This document shows, one piece after another, positions 51,652 through 64,000 of a stretch of DNA of 64,000 nt (position 1 is its first letter; each line of letters opens with the position of its first letter). This stretch comes from Larimichthys crocea (Eukaryota > Chordata > Actinopteri > Sciaenidae). Location: the NCBI RefSeq assembly GCF_000972845.2, contig NC_040013.1, forward strand, positions 4,268,642 through 4,332,641. Reading direction: 5' to 3'. The notes below the pieces were generated by a model. That model searched no databases. It saw nothing but the letters and a program-made list of their open reading frames with translations, and was not told the DNA's origin. The position numbers and the translations under genes were made by a program.

Positions 51652-53715
51652 ATGAAGACCCAGCAGACTCTTCATGTGGCCACTCCAGTGAGGCAGAGCC
51701 TCGCCCTCACCAAAGCAGCCGGGACCTCAGTTTACCTCAAGCTGGATTCATCTCAGCCCACAGGATCATTTAAGATCAGGGGCATCGGACACCTGTGCAA
51801 AACTGTAAGTGTGGACCAGTTTAAACGTGTCAGCTCCGAGCTGAACTGTCCTGATGATCTGCTAACACTTTACACCCTGTGTGCTTTCCTTGTAGTGGGC
51901 AGAGCGAGGATGTGAGCGCTTTGTCTGCTGCTCAGGTGAGCACTGATACACAAAAATGATAAATCAATTTACGGATAGTTTTTGCTTCTGTTTATTTGAG
52001 TGTGTAATCTTTGACACTTTTGGACCCAACAGGAGGAAATGCTGGTATGGCAGCAGCTTATTCTGCCCGTCAGCTCGGAGTACCTGCGACTATAGTCGTT
52101 CCAAGTGTTACACCAAACCCAACAGTGGAGAGGCTGAAGGACGAGGGCGCCACCGTGGTTATCCATGGCAAGGTTTGTTCATCTCACACTCAGCCACACT
52201 ACATTTTAAACAGTGACACGTGTGAGTTGCTCTGTTGATACATTCAGGACAAACTGAGAATGTAAAATAAGAAGACACGAGCGAGATGCATGACATAAGG
52301 ATTACAAACTGGACAAAGCGATTTTATACATTCATGGATTTGTGGATGCACAACATATTTCGGTTGCTGTTACTTCAGATCGTTTTGAATTCATCAAATG
52401 AAACGTCTCTTTCCAGGCTCTGAATGAAAGCATCGAATACGGACAGCAGCTCGTGGCAAACAACCCCGGCTGGATCTTCATCTCACCCTTTGATGATCCC
52501 CTCATCTGGTAAGACGCACTCTCAAATCCACCTGTCTGTCTGTCCTTCAGAGACTGTGACAGCATTTCACATCAGCTTCACATCAGATAGAGAAGCACAA
52601 GCGATAAGACTGCTCTCCAAGGGAGATGAAATTGTTCTAAAATGTGCAAGTGTCTGATAGTAACACCTGTCTTATCATGCACTATCATTCATACTCATGC
52701 ACAGAACAGTTCGAGCGGCTGCACCGGGTGTTATGTCAGATACACGGTATCTTATCGCAGTGCTAACTCATTCATTTACACATTGAACGTCACAGATAAA
52801 GTGTTAAGTCACTTGTGCTGTGGGCTTTTGATATAATCAGCATTTTATAACACACATTTGAGAAAGTTGTGAGGAGAAAGAAAGCAAACTATGATTTCAA
52901 GTTGCAAGTAGTGTTGAATTTGGAAACTGAGGGTTTGTGTTTGTGTGCGTGCAGGGAAGGCCACACATCTCTGGTGAAGGAGCTGGAGCAAGACCTGAAG
53001 GAGAAGCCAGGGGCGATAGTGCTGTCAGTGGGAGGCGGAGGCCTGCTGAACGGTGTGGTGGAGGGACTGCGTCGCGTGGATTGGGCTGACGTGCCCATTG
53101 TTGCCATGGAAACCTTGGGAGCACATAGCCTCAACGCTGCGATGAAGGCCGGAGAGCTGGTCACTTTACCTGAAATTACCAGGTACAAAACCCTTATCAT
53201 CAAAGTAATAACATCATCCCACATTTTTCTCACATTGTTCCTCTTTCTGTGCTAAAGCCTGACCTTTCTTTGCTCTTTCCAGTGTTGCAACCACGCTGGG
53301 CCTGACGAGGGTGTCTGCACAGACTCTTAAACTGGTGAACGAGCACACCGTTTTCTCAGAAGTAGTCACAGACCAGCAGGCTGTAAAAGCCGTGGAACAC
53401 TTTGTAGGTGAGTGAAACATGCGGCTGAACAGATGCACAACAGATCTAACAGAAAAAAATATATATATGCCACAAAGTCAGCTGTGAGACTGATCTCCTT
53501 TGGTGTCTCCTCTTTGTGCAGATGATGAGAAGGTCTTGGTGGAGCCTGCCTGCGGCGCTGCCCTGGCAGCTGTGTACAGTGACATTATCAAAAGGCTGCA
53601 GGACGAAGGCAAGCTGGCACAGCGTCTGGGCCCGGTGGTCATCGTGGTGTGCGGCGGAAACAACATCAGCATGGAGCAGCTAAGGAGGCTGAAAAAGCAG
53701 CTCGGCATTATCTAG
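51652..53715 (+). CDS. sds: L-serine dehydratase / L-threonine deaminase (SDS), complete, 7 coding exons
   Basis: This PLP enzyme converts L-serine to pyruvate and L-threonine to 2-oxobutyrate, with ammonia release. In vertebrates it is a cytosolic liver enzyme feeding gluconeogenesis. Coding exons are 51652-51804, 51896-51935, 52033-52172, 52417-52508, 52955-53182, 53283-53407 and 53522-53715. All introns are GT-AG and phases agree, for 972 nt or 323 residues (human SDS is about 328). The start is the ATG four bases into exon 2, directly before the conserved TPVRQSLAL segment. The PLP-binding lysine is Lys41 in GSFKIRG. GGNAGMAAAY and the glycine-rich phosphate loop SVGGGGLL follow, then VEPACGAALAAVY and VVCGGNNIS near the C-terminus. 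DSSQPTGSFK, VPATIVVPS and FDDPLIWEGH resemble SDS more than the paralogue SDSL. No lesion is visible. It lies tail-to-tail with hectd4, as expected from the 12q24 neighbourhood. Confidence 0.95.
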
Positions 53716-53998
53716 CTCCACCTTGGATCCACCTGACCCTTTCCTCTATTCCTCCATCAGCTGGGCTTCATCCAGAAACCTCCATTACTCATGTGCTCCA
53801 CAGATCAAATCATTCCAAGTTGTGAAACTCTCCTGAGCACGGAGACAGACAAACGTGAGAAAGAGGAGGCTGCTGGAGGGATTTCTTCTTCTTTCTTATG
53901 TTGTTGCTGTGGGAGATGTAGTTTTAGCTACCACACCGGCACATTTAGGGTTCTTTTGTTGTTCTTCTGTTTTTGTACTTTGAATATATTTAAAAATG

Positions 53999-54004
53999 AA
54001 TAAA
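53999..54004 (+). terminator. Polyadenylation signal of sds (AATAAA)
   Basis: This AATAAA lies 284 bases past the sds stop codon and is followed by T-rich sequence (ATATTCTGTCTG). It gives a short 3' UTR of about 300 nt. Confidence 0.7.
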
Positions 54005-54019
54005 CGATGTTTCTGAATA

Positions 54020-55270
54020 TTCTGTCTGAAGAATCATTTCCCTGCTTTGACACTTTCCTCACAACATACATAAAACAAACACATAAGCTTTAACCAACAG
54101 GCACATAAATATATTTTTTTTCTTTAAGCAGTGTTTTTATAATAAAGTAAAGAGTTCTAAATAGGTTAGGACGATGCTACCTTTATTGACTACATATACC
54201 ATGTATTTAAAGTGGGCTTTGTCTTACATTTTGTATGTAAAGCCTTTTGTTTTAATTTCTAATAAAAGGATGCTTAAACAGTGCAAACATGAAATTAAAA
54301 ATCAGCTTCATTACACTCTCTCCCATGCCCATTCAATTCTTTGTGCAGCAATTAGTTAATAGACCTATAGTCTCAGCAGCATACTTTCTAATTATGTTCC
54401 CCTGTCCTCTGCGAGTGTTTTGGCAGACACGATGCATTCAGAATTACATCCTCGAGCAGCTGCGATCCCTCATGAACCAACAAGTCAATCAGGAAGTTTT
54501 TGATTTGACCTACAGCTTCTAACCAAGCAGTAAACTCAGAACTCAGAACGCGTTTTCATGTCTGGCTCTCTTCATAGAGGAGTGTCGGATCACCGACAGG
54601 TCAGGTGGGCTCACTCCCTTAAAGGTCTCTAAGGTCAGTCGTACGTCTGCACTGAACTTCTCAGGGTTCAATTGGATGGACTGTTAGGGATGTGGCACTT
54701 TTCCAAGCTGCTCATTGGTCAGGGGCGGGGGTCATTAAAACAAGGGTGGAGGGTGGTTACATCAGAAAAAGGAGTGACAGCATTCCTCTTGGGTTTCTTT
54801 CACTGAAATTTCACTTAAAAATATGCTCAACTGACAACAGTTCAAATGTTAAATCAGCAGTAAGTAAAGTGACACACCGCTGCTACTCTCCTGCATGCGA
54901 GATAGTGCGAGTCAGTAAAAAGCATGACTGGGAGATCCAGCTAGAACTGGCCTGACCCAGCACTCACTGCCTTGAAAAAGGTGTCTGGTTTACAGGCAGT
55001 AGTGATGTAACCAGAGTTGGTGGCACGGGGGGGGGCTCACATAAAACGCATGTCCTAAAGGAGACAAAACACACCTTAGAGGCATCATTCATCAAGATCC
55101 ACACTCATTGTCCATGTGGAGCGTTCGCGTCACCACAGTGAATGACACATTATGGAGGGATTTTGCAACAAAAAATTACGAAACGTGTTTTCCTACCTAC
55201 ACTGAATGTTTATCGGAGCTGTATTTTCAAGAAAGATATGTATACATATATAAATAAACAGGCAAACGGT
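54020..55270. other. Convergent intergenic region between sds and hectd4
   Basis: About 1.2 kb lie between the two inferred transcript ends. I see no ORF with family similarity, no long repeat and no promoter-like motif. Confidence 0.5.
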
Positions 55271-55291
55271 GTTTGTACATGAAGACATTTC

Positions 55292-55297
55292 TTTATT
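55292..55297 (-). terminator. Polyadenylation signal (AATAAA), probable hectd4 transcript end
   Basis: TTTATT on the plus strand reads AATAAA on the minus strand, about 2.1 kb past the hectd4 stop. It is followed on the minus strand by GT-rich sequence (TACAAACACCGTTTG), compatible with a downstream element. Cleavage would fall near 55,270. Confidence 0.55.
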
Positions 55298-56036
55298 GTG
55301 ACACAAATCTCAAATGCCATCTGATTCTTTACATCTGTATAATCCATTTTTAGATATGTTAAGTTTCTGATGTGCAGAGGTAAGACAGTAAAAGTTAAGT
55401 TAATGCAACCATAAATAATTGTAATAAATATCAAGTAAATGTACAGCACACATTTTTTTAATCGCAACACCTCTTTGTATGGATATGTCCTTTTTATAAC
55501 CTTATCCACTCCCCCCCTGGGAGGAGGAGGAAGTAGAAGAAGAAGAAGAGAGCGTCCCTGTTAGCAGCGGTATAATCACCCTTTAAAAAGAACTGAACCA
55601 AAAACTCGCAAGCAAAAATTCAACAATCCAATATGCGTCAAATATCAATTCTGTTGTTGTTGTTTTTCAGTTCTATCCAAGTAAAATGGCGATTTTACTC
55701 ACACAAGAAAACATGGTTCACCATGAGTAGAAGAAATTGAATCCATCTGAGTACAAGACAAAAAGGTGATAAGATTACTGGTATTGTCCAAAATTCATAA
55801 AAAATAACAACACAACAAACCCCGGATATCCAACAGACATCGCCTAGTTTGCTCATTTTTAGAATCTTTTCTTGGAAGAGTAGTGCAAACCAAAAAAAAA
55901 GAAAAAAAAAAAAGTATAAGGTGAAGTGAATTAGCAATTAATAAAAACTGCCATCAAACATAACTTCAGTCTATTTACACTTTTTTTTCCTATTTAATTT
56001 TTACACAGCTAAACATTTGGTTATGAGTCAAATGAA

Positions 56037-56058
56037 CAAACAAACAAACAAACAAACA
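56037..56058. repeat. (CAAA)n microsatellite in the hectd4 3' UTR
   Basis: Five CAAA units within the presumed 3' UTR. Confidence 0.9.
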
Positions 56059-57414
56059 GCAGAATCCTCGCTCTCCTCTCGTTAAAGAAAACTATAAAAA
56101 GGCAGAACTCAAGATAACCCCCCCCCCCCAGTCAAGTGTGTTGTATGTCAGGGCGCAAAGGAAGAGGTGGAGGTGGTGGAGGTGGTGGTAGGGAGGAGGG
56201 GGTGGTTGTTGTTGCACATTCAGTAGCAGTAGCACACAAACAAATGTGGGAGAGCAGCTCGTGAGAACATCATCCTCAACCTTCCCCCATTTTCACAAAG
56301 CAACGCAGGTTTCACGAACCTGAACTGCGATATATCAGCAGACCAGCAGGCCTTCTCAAATCTATCCGTCTAACCATGCCGCCGCCAAAGCTACTTTCAT
56401 AAACTAATAGATTAATATGACTTTTTACATGACTTAAATACCTTTCTCTTCGGAGACTCGGATAAAATGTATTCAGTTTATATAGGTATAAGTTACTTTG
56501 TCCATTAGCAGTTCATATTTTATTTTTTATTTTTAAAAACAGGCAGTAGACTACATAATATCCTGTACAGCATTTCACATCATCTGCCTGCTCGTAGCCG
56601 ACGTGGTCAAAAACATTTTCAGGTAGTACTCGTACCTCTTACGTTTAAATTTGGGCTCCTTTTGTCACACGCACAACCAGCATCGCCCTCTAGAAAGAGG
56701 CTCCTACAGCAAAGGCATGTTTCAGATCATCACCCCCCAACAGAGGGGAGGCAGCTAGGATTAAGCATGAGAGTAACAGTGTGTTTTCTTCACAGATCCG
56801 CAGATTTCAGCAACCCCGAGAGCAGAGCTAGTGTCGCCGAGACCATTCAATACTCGAAGGCTGAGGGGTACAGAAATCATGAATTGAACTCGCAACTGTA
56901 AAGTGCCGATTCTGGAGTCATCTCATTGAGGTGTTAAATTCACAGAACTTGACTGAATCTTGTTAATCCCTCTGTTAAAGGTAGGGGGAGGAGGAAAAAA
57001 GGTGAACAAAATAAAAAAAAATACTATGTCACAGTTGTTTCACTTCAATTCATCCACAAACTCAGTGCAACCAGAACAGACCTCTGTCAGTGCTAGTTCA
57101 GATTATCTTCCCTGAATTCCTCACAAAAAAATATGCATCAAATATAATCATGAAATGTTGTATTTGTCTTAACTGTGATTTAAAAAAGAAAAAACGCAGG
57201 GATAAACATGCAAAGCATTAATTAGCCACTCAAACTGAAATCAAACAAAATAAAAGTGTGTGGTTTTGTTTGGAGCAGCGGAGCATAAAGAACTTATTGT
57301 CTGTCTCAGAGGAAGGTCCAGGAGTGTAAGGGGGGAGGCGGGTGAAGGGAGATAGTTTGGGGTGGGAGTTCAGGTATGTGTATACGCTTAGGAACGTTGG
57401 GTTGTCAAGTCTTC

Positions 57415-60400
57415 TCAGCCGCTGAGAGGGTCCTCGCGGTAGTGGATGGCGTATCGCAGTTTCTCCAGCATCACGTCCAAAGAGGTGTACTGGGGTAGTT
57501 TCACCATGAACATACAGGTCTCCACGCGAATGTAGCGCGAGTCCGGCTGACCTGGAGTGAAGAGAAAACAAATGACAGCAGATTCACACAGTATGTCTCT
57601 TACATAATGAGTTATGTAGGTTTACCACAGACGGCCAATGAGCTTCTGTGTTAGCGATAATAACCTCTGCAATAAAAGTGTTAATCTTATCTGTAGTAAA
57701 CACGATTAGACTGTTTCTTTAAATAGTAACTCAGGAATGTAGGATTGTAAGAAATCTTCAGTGTGTCCACTAATATGGAACTGCTTCATGTGTCCATTAC
57801 AACATGTTCAAAGTCTGTCTAAGACGAGACGAGCTGCTTTGATCGTCACTATCAGCGTGGAGAATGAACGACGTCGCACAGAGATAAGCGTCCGCTGTGT
57901 GTCCTCGTTAGTTATTATTACCTGCAGCTCCGTCAGGGGGGGCGATCTTCATGGGGTACGGGGGAACGTGGGCGGTGTCGGGCCCGCCGTCCTTGCAGGG
58001 GCAGGTGAACGGTATGCGCTCCTGGTTGCAGGCGAACTTGATGAACTTGCAGAGCTCCTCTTGAGTGAACATCTCCAGGGCGGTCCAGAAGAACTCAATG
58101 TGCTGGTCAGTCTCCATCAGACCCACCTGATACATGGTGTGAGCCTGCGGTGGGGGAGCGGAGGATAAATGATTAGAAACACTGTAGCAACCTGCAGAAA
58201 AATAAGGTGCTTCACATGGAAACCTTACAGATTTGAAATGGGCAAACTGTAATTTATATATTAACAGTAGAAATCTCACTGACTAGCCAGCAGGTGGTGC
58301 TACAATGACAGCTGTTTAAACTTGCACTGTAATGTGCTATAAACAGATTTCAGGATCTTCATCACCTTAAGGAACTCCAGGTTGATGTAAGGCAGGCCGC
58401 AGGTGCGCAGCTCCATCTCGATCGGGATGAGCATGGTGAGCAGCTGCAGGGGAATGATCGAGCCGAGCCCCGCGCGCACCGCCGTCATACACTCGGCGTT
58501 TTGCAGCTCCCTCAGACGAAGGCTCCGCACCGCCCGCGCATACACGTCCTTATTCTCCCAGCTGAACAAACAAGCAAACAATATGTAAAAGAGATAGACG
58601 TCAGGCTATGCTGAGGTGAGTCAATCATCTGAGCAGGTTTCCTGTTACCTGACAGTGAGGTTGCGACCTCCCTGACACAGCTCTACCTCCTCCCCCGTCA
58701 TGGTGATGTAGGTGAAGGTGCAGTAGGGCCTGCTGGGGGAGTCGGGGCTTTCTCCCGAATGGTGCTGGGAGGAGATCTCCGCACACAGGGCCTCCAGCTC
58801 GGTCTCGTCACTCACCTGCAGGGTCAGAGAGCAGACGTCATGTTAAGGTCACGGTATTAGCAGGTACAGAGATTACACTTACACCGCTGGTCTCTTACAT
58901 TTTCAAACTTCTTGACATAGTTGTAGGTGAGCACATCGGCTTCCTGCAGGTCCTGCTCTGGGTCGAGGGACTCCCCTACTAGACCCTTCCAAAAAGAGCC
59001 CAGCAGGTCCAATGGCAGTGGTACATCTGCACGGATGGCTATACCCAGCAGCTGACCAAAGAAGTGCAACAACTGTTCCTCTGCATAGCTGATAGGACAG
59101 GGTGTCAGGATGTACTTCCCCTGAGGAGAACAAACAAGAAAAACAACAATGATTAATACTACAACATCTGTGATTAGCAAGAAACCAGATACAAGTCTTA
59201 GAGCTATTCCAGGGCAGGACATATATGCTTTGTTGGAAAGAACAAGAAGTGCTATGAGCAGGACATATTGACAACATGTCAGATCAGCTCACCTTGTTAC
59301 GGTTGGCTGCAGCACTGGGACAGGGGAGCAGCAGAGAGAGAGCAGAACTCTGTAACTCCTTACACACCTGCCATAGGAAATGCCTGAAGGAGCCACCTGG
59401 AGACAGATTCAATAAAGTTACAGTTAGGTTTGAAAAAAGACTGCAAGGCGGTGCAGAAAAAAAGATATGAAGGAGAAAGTCTAACTTGTGCCATGAACTT
59501 CCTCCCCAGTGAAGCGGATGTTGAAGGCGTATGTCGGGTCTCCTCCGCTGGCCAGTTTCACACAAAGCTGGGATGACGGCACGCAGGATAGCTGACGCGC
59601 TGCCTGGCAGAAGTATGTGTTCTCTGATGATCTGATCTCACCTGAAGGACACACAGGATGTGTGTAAATCCAGTGTGGAATGAGAAACTATAAAACACGT
59701 GAACAAAAGGAATGCACACCTCCAACAATCTCCAGAGGGTCAAGTGTAATCTCTGGAGCAGCGTGGTCAGCCGTCCGCTGTACTGTAGCGTTCAGCACTC
59801 TGTTCATCACAGTCACCTTAGTGTCGTAGAAGATTAGGCCTGTAACCGGCAGAGACGGAAGATGAGGCGATGAAGTTTTGTCTCCTTGACCTGTTCGATC
59901 CGTGCAGAGATCCCACTCACCTTTGGCCTCACATAACAGCGCCGCGATGCTGTTCTGATAGGTCTGTGTTTGTCTCAGCTCCACCAGCGGCAGGAAGAAA
60001 CTCTCCAGGGTGTTGTTGAGAGACTGCAGCAGAGCGAAGCGCAGGCGCAGGCTTTCTACGGGCACGTCTGAAAGCAAACACACACAAGCATGATGAGAGT
60101 ATGTAGCAACTGTATGTTACATGATGTGCACTGGATTTAAAAAATCCAGTTTTCATTTAATATGAATGAAAAAGGAGGAAGAGAACAACAACGGGATAAT
60201 GTACAAAGAGCTGGTCATTGTTTTGAAATAAACCCTAACAGGATCATGCAGGACTTGCATCCTGATTATTAACCGGCTAGGATGCAGCAGACACTGGAGG
60301 ATGAAGCGTCTGCATCCATAGCTCTGTTATTCATCACAGTGATCAGCTAAACAGAAAGCCATGTGATTTGTCATCTGGCATATGAAAACATCAAGTTAAA

Positions 60401-63400
60401 GTGTGTGTCTGGCTCATACTGTAGTGATAAAATCCACAATGTCCACAGTGGACGGCAGTACAGGAGACTGCAGTAGAGCAGAGCGCGTCAGCTGCTGCCC
60501 GGCGGTGTCCGGTGTCACGCTGCTACCACCCTTCTTGGCTTAAGTTTATAAAGCTTACAGTGTGCCATGCTCCTGCATCGCTCTGTGTGGAGTGACGCAG
60601 CCGACTTGTGGTTGTCTCGACTGATGACTCGAATCGTATCGGGGGACGGCCACATTCGCTACGCAGACAGTAACAACAAGTGGGTTTACTCACTGAGCAG
60701 GCATGCCACGCGAGGATCAGCGATGTCACTGGAGTCCAGGTACACTTCGTGGGGGTGTAGTCTGGCTGGTGTGATAGCCAGGTGACGGCAGAGCCTGTTG
60801 ATGTACTGTACCAACGCCACGTCCATTTCCAAGCCCCACTTCCTGCAGGCCTTCTGAGCGTGACGAGTGTCTATGCACGTGCACCTAGTACAGAGGACAG
60901 CTGCTGTTAAACAGAGACCTCCCGTGATGTTTAGTCATTAGAAAATCTCCTGAATTCGATGATATATTGAGGGGGTGTGACACTGTCTTAAGATAAGCAG
61001 ATATGGTGCTGCATTATAATTAGATGAGTGTGAAAATGAAGAAGGACATTAATTTAAAATTTTCATTTTATGCCTGAATAATTCAATAAATCAGGAGTGA
61101 CATGTTATTTCAGAAAGAAACTAATAATTTAATTGAATAGAGGTTTGAAGAGAACACATCTGTCACAACAGAACGTGTTTTGATTCCTGGAGAGTCTCAG
61201 TGCTGATTACTGGGGGGTGCGACTCTGCCCGGTCTCACCTTTCGAAGTGGAGATCATAACCACAGGCTAAAATTGCCCTCCAGACACTGCGGATGTCCTG
61301 CTTGGCGCGGTCAACGGCAAATTTATGGAAGCCTTCCAGTGTCAGGTACTTCTCCTCTGGGACTAAATAAAACAGAGTGGTATGTTAAGCAGCTCACAGC
61401 TGCTGGCTCCAACGCAGGACTCAAATTTATTCTTGTAGGGTAGTAGAGCATCAGAGTAGGACAGCACAGTTATATCTTGACTTTGCCAACTTTGTCTGAC
61501 CAACAGTAACAACAGAACAAGGTCATTTATTTTCCTCATTTACATAAAGAAAAAGCAGAAAAATCTCACATTTCTGTTTCATTATTAAACCCAAATTTAG
61601 GTAAGGGAAGAGAAGTAGAGCACAGTCATTTCTACACACACATCTAATGGTATTAAGTTTGGTCAGAATAAATCTTTAATTCACAGAGGCAGCTGAGAAA
61701 ACATTCTGACTCTACACTTCCCCGCCCCATGCCTCTCTGATACCTGACCTCCCACTCGCTCCTCTCCCTCTCTCTCTCTTTAGGGATGCTTATTGTAATG
61801 TTGTCAGACACTTCTAATGACAATCTGAGCATCTAAGTGGTAGAAACAAGCACTTTCAGTGGATGTTTTGTGACATTTTGACAGTGTGCAATTACAATCA
61901 GTTCCTATGAGGCTGCTCGTTGCAGCCCTCTCGCTCAAAACTGGACCAATTTGAAAAAAATGTTGTTCGCCATTAGGAATATCAGTCACTACTTAACTGT
62001 CTGAACTGAACCATCCACAAACATATTCCCTGATGTGTGTAGTTAAAGAGCCAACCTTCAGTTTTCTTAGCAGGAGATTTTTCCACATCTTTCTCGTCAG
62101 GTCTGGATTTCTCCGGAGATTTCGGCTTCAGGACTGTTTTCTTCTCACTTAGTGCAGTCCTGGCAGAGAAAACAAATTCAATTTAATTAGTGTCAAAGTG
62201 TAGATGTACTTAAACATGTTGCTGCGTTTCAAATGGCTGCCTGGATTACTCACCTGACGCTGTTGAGCACAGATTTCTCCTTGGTGGGAGGTTTGGTGAT
62301 GGGCCTCTTGGTGCTCACAACCTTGCCCTGGTGCTGTTCTTTTCCTGCTTTACTGTATTTGTTCTTATTGGGCTTGGGAGTGCCATACTTTCGAAGAATC
62401 TAATGGAAACAAATCATTTTAATGCATGTGAATGTACATACGGCATAAAGAGTGAACTGTTTACTTGTGGTGGTTGACCTCAGAGGGAAGCAGGGAGTAA
62501 GTAGTTGACATTAAATTGCTGTGTTATATACCTGAGTGAGCTGATCCTCAAGTACTTTCTTTGCCGGCCTAACGTTGGTGAAGAAAGTGTGCAGTAAGTT
62601 TCCGGGAGTCTGAGCGTTGATCTGCTCCTTGCTGAGGTAAATGTCAGACACTTTCACAGGCTTGGCCGGTGTGAGGCTGAGCATCTGCTCCGAGTGCACA
62701 CAGCTTTTGAAAATATCTGTGAGGACATCTCGCGCGCCTGGTACAAGCTTGTCGCCTTGAAACATGGAGAGACAAGATTTTATACTGGCAGAACTGTTAG
62801 TGTGTGAAAGCAGAAAATATCTAACACCAAGCAAACACCAACCTCTGACTGACTTGTCCAGGAAGTAGTCTTCGAGAGCAGAGCTCCCCTGTGTGTCAAA
62901 CAGGCTTTGATTAACGCTGGAGGCTGTCAGGATCTCCTCATTGGTCAACTCCATTAACTCCTCTTCACCTTCCAGGCTGGACAAGCCAATTAAGTCACTG
63001 CTGTTAAAAAGACTGGCACGGATTTTTTCCACTTTAGCTCGAGAACGAACCTATAATTAACAAAAGAAAACACAAGGGCATTTCCTTTAGATTCAAACAT
63101 TCCATCAAACATCTATTATGGTGCTTTTAATCAACCCACCTCAATGACAGCATAACCCTTGATGGGCCTGGACATGACTGCATTGCTCTCCAGTGAGGTG
63201 ACTGTGTGCATAGAGCCCCCATCTGACACCGACGGTGTTTCTGCACTGTCCAAAGGCTCTCCCAAGCTGCCGAGACTCCCCAGGCTTCCTGTACTACACA
63301 GGGAGGTATCTAGACTCTCCTGACTAGAAACAGTCTGGGGGTCTTGGGGTCCCTGCTGCGGGTACGTAACAGCCGAAGCTGCAGCAGCAGCAGAGTTGGG

Positions 63401-64000
63401 AGGTGGAACTGCTAACAGCTCCTGATCGACAGAAAGTTCACTGGCAGTGCGAGAGACTCCCTGAGAGGAGCTGCAGATCGATGTCTGGCTGGTCGAAGCT
63501 GACGCACTCACACTCATGGCTGGAGTCACGCTGCTGGAGCTGTCGGGGCTCTCAGGACCTCCGTTGTTGGGGAAGGGGCGCTCAGGTTCGGTGCCAGCTT
63601 TGCCATCCTGAGGGCTAGTAACCCCAGCTCCAGATTTGGGCTTCTTGGGGTCCTCTTCCTGCAGGGGGATGAAGACTTCATCTTTGAAGAGCCCTCCATG
63701 TGCATTGCAAGCCCTGCGGATTGCATTTCGAACCACGGCCTCCTCCAGGTGCGTGGGGATACCTGAGAGCACCAGCAGGCGGCTGTGGGCAGTGGGGCCC
63801 ACCAAGGCCTGGCAGGCATCTGTCACTGCATCGCTGGTCACACTTAAGCCCTGCGGGTCTTTATTGGCAAGATGTCGTAGGATCATGAGGAGAGTGAGGC
63901 AGCGGTGGAACCACAGCATGTCCTCGGGTTTACTACCTGCCATGTTCAGCAGTGCACTGTCGCTCTCTGACAACCTTGCACCTCCACTTCCACGTTTTCC
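57415..64000 (-). CDS. hectd4: HECT-type E3 ubiquitin ligase HECTD4, C-terminal part (16 exons; 5' part outside window)
   Basis: HECT ligases accept ubiquitin from an E2 on a cysteine and pass it to substrates. The exons, in transcript order, are 64000(open)-63140, 63050-62843, 62755-62532, 62399-62254, 62159-62056, 61362-61239, 60884-60694, 60067-59921, 59839-59720, 59641-59486, 59396-59293, 59120-58899, 58815-58649, 58561-58366, 58144-57922 and 57551-57415 (stop TGA 57417-57415). Every junction is GT-AG and all phases agree, giving 965 residues in the window. The first exon holds a serine- and proline-rich stretch after the LWFHRCLTLL region. Lys-rich linkers follow (62056-62399). The HECT domain spans roughly the last 350 residues: FTGEEVHGT, GQLLGIAIRADVPLPLDLL, MFTQEELCKFIKFACNQERI, then VETCMFMVKLPQY with the catalytic Cys in TCMF. 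The protein ends YREDPLSG, as I recall for vertebrate HECTD4. The family protein is about 4,000 residues or more, so most of the gene lies to the right of the window. Confidence 0.95.

Larger units (their letters stand above)
55270..57414 (-). other. hectd4: Probable 3' UTR of hectd4
   Basis: This is about 2.1 kb between the hectd4 stop codon and the first good AATAAA on the minus strand. It has no convincing ORF. It contains a (CAAA)n run (56037-56058), a C run near 56120-56129 and a GGT/GGA-rich stretch (56160-56212). The UTR end is inferred from the poly(A) signal only; no transcript data support it. Confidence 0.6.

Noticed and set aside
1..64000. CRISPR arrays, tRNA, rRNA, prokaryotic operons or viral genes
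   Set aside because: None seen. Repeated units are microsatellites or teleost interspersed repeats, and all supported genes are spliced vertebrate genes.

Overview
This is nuclear DNA of a ray-finned fish, most likely a percomorph teleost. The evidence is short spliced exons with GT-AG introns, many (CA)n and (TG)n microsatellites, and several interspersed repeats that I recognise as common in teleost genomes. I cannot name the species. Nothing prokaryotic is present: no operons, CRISPR, tRNA or rRNA.

Layout. (1) Positions 1 to about 40,630 hold no exon I can support. At 40,631-40,930 (minus) is one 300-nt exon encoding the first TPR repeats of ttc28, ending in a good splice donor. The 40 kb to its left is therefore best read as part of one very long ttc28 intron. 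It carries microsatellites, a dead Tc1-like transposon, MITE- and LINE-like fragments, a long inverted repeat and an unusual number of octamer motifs. (2) Positions 41.2-45.7 kb are a dense patch of teleost interspersed repeats. (3) Positions 46,505-48,760 (plus) hold a complete nine-exon gene for a compact 410-residue HIPK-family kinase. (4) Positions 51,652-53,715 (plus) hold a complete sds gene (L-serine/L-threonine dehydratase, 323 aa, seven coding exons), with a TATA box, an inverted CCAAT box and a noncoding first exon. (5) Positions 57,415-64,000 (minus) hold the last 16 exons of hectd4, a giant HECT-type E3 ligase. They run from a large serine-rich exon cut by the window edge to the catalytic C-terminus, with a 3' UTR of about 2.1 kb. 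sds and hectd4 are convergent.

The genes do not form a pathway. From memory, human SDS and HECTD4 lie close together on 12q24.13 and TTC28 on 22q12, so the window probably preserves an older linkage of those segments. The most interesting locus is the HIPK-like kinase. It has the catalytic residues but lacks the usual activation-loop tyrosine. Its last exon adds a tail ending in a CaaX-like tetrapeptide, and a stop codon straddles its last splice donor.
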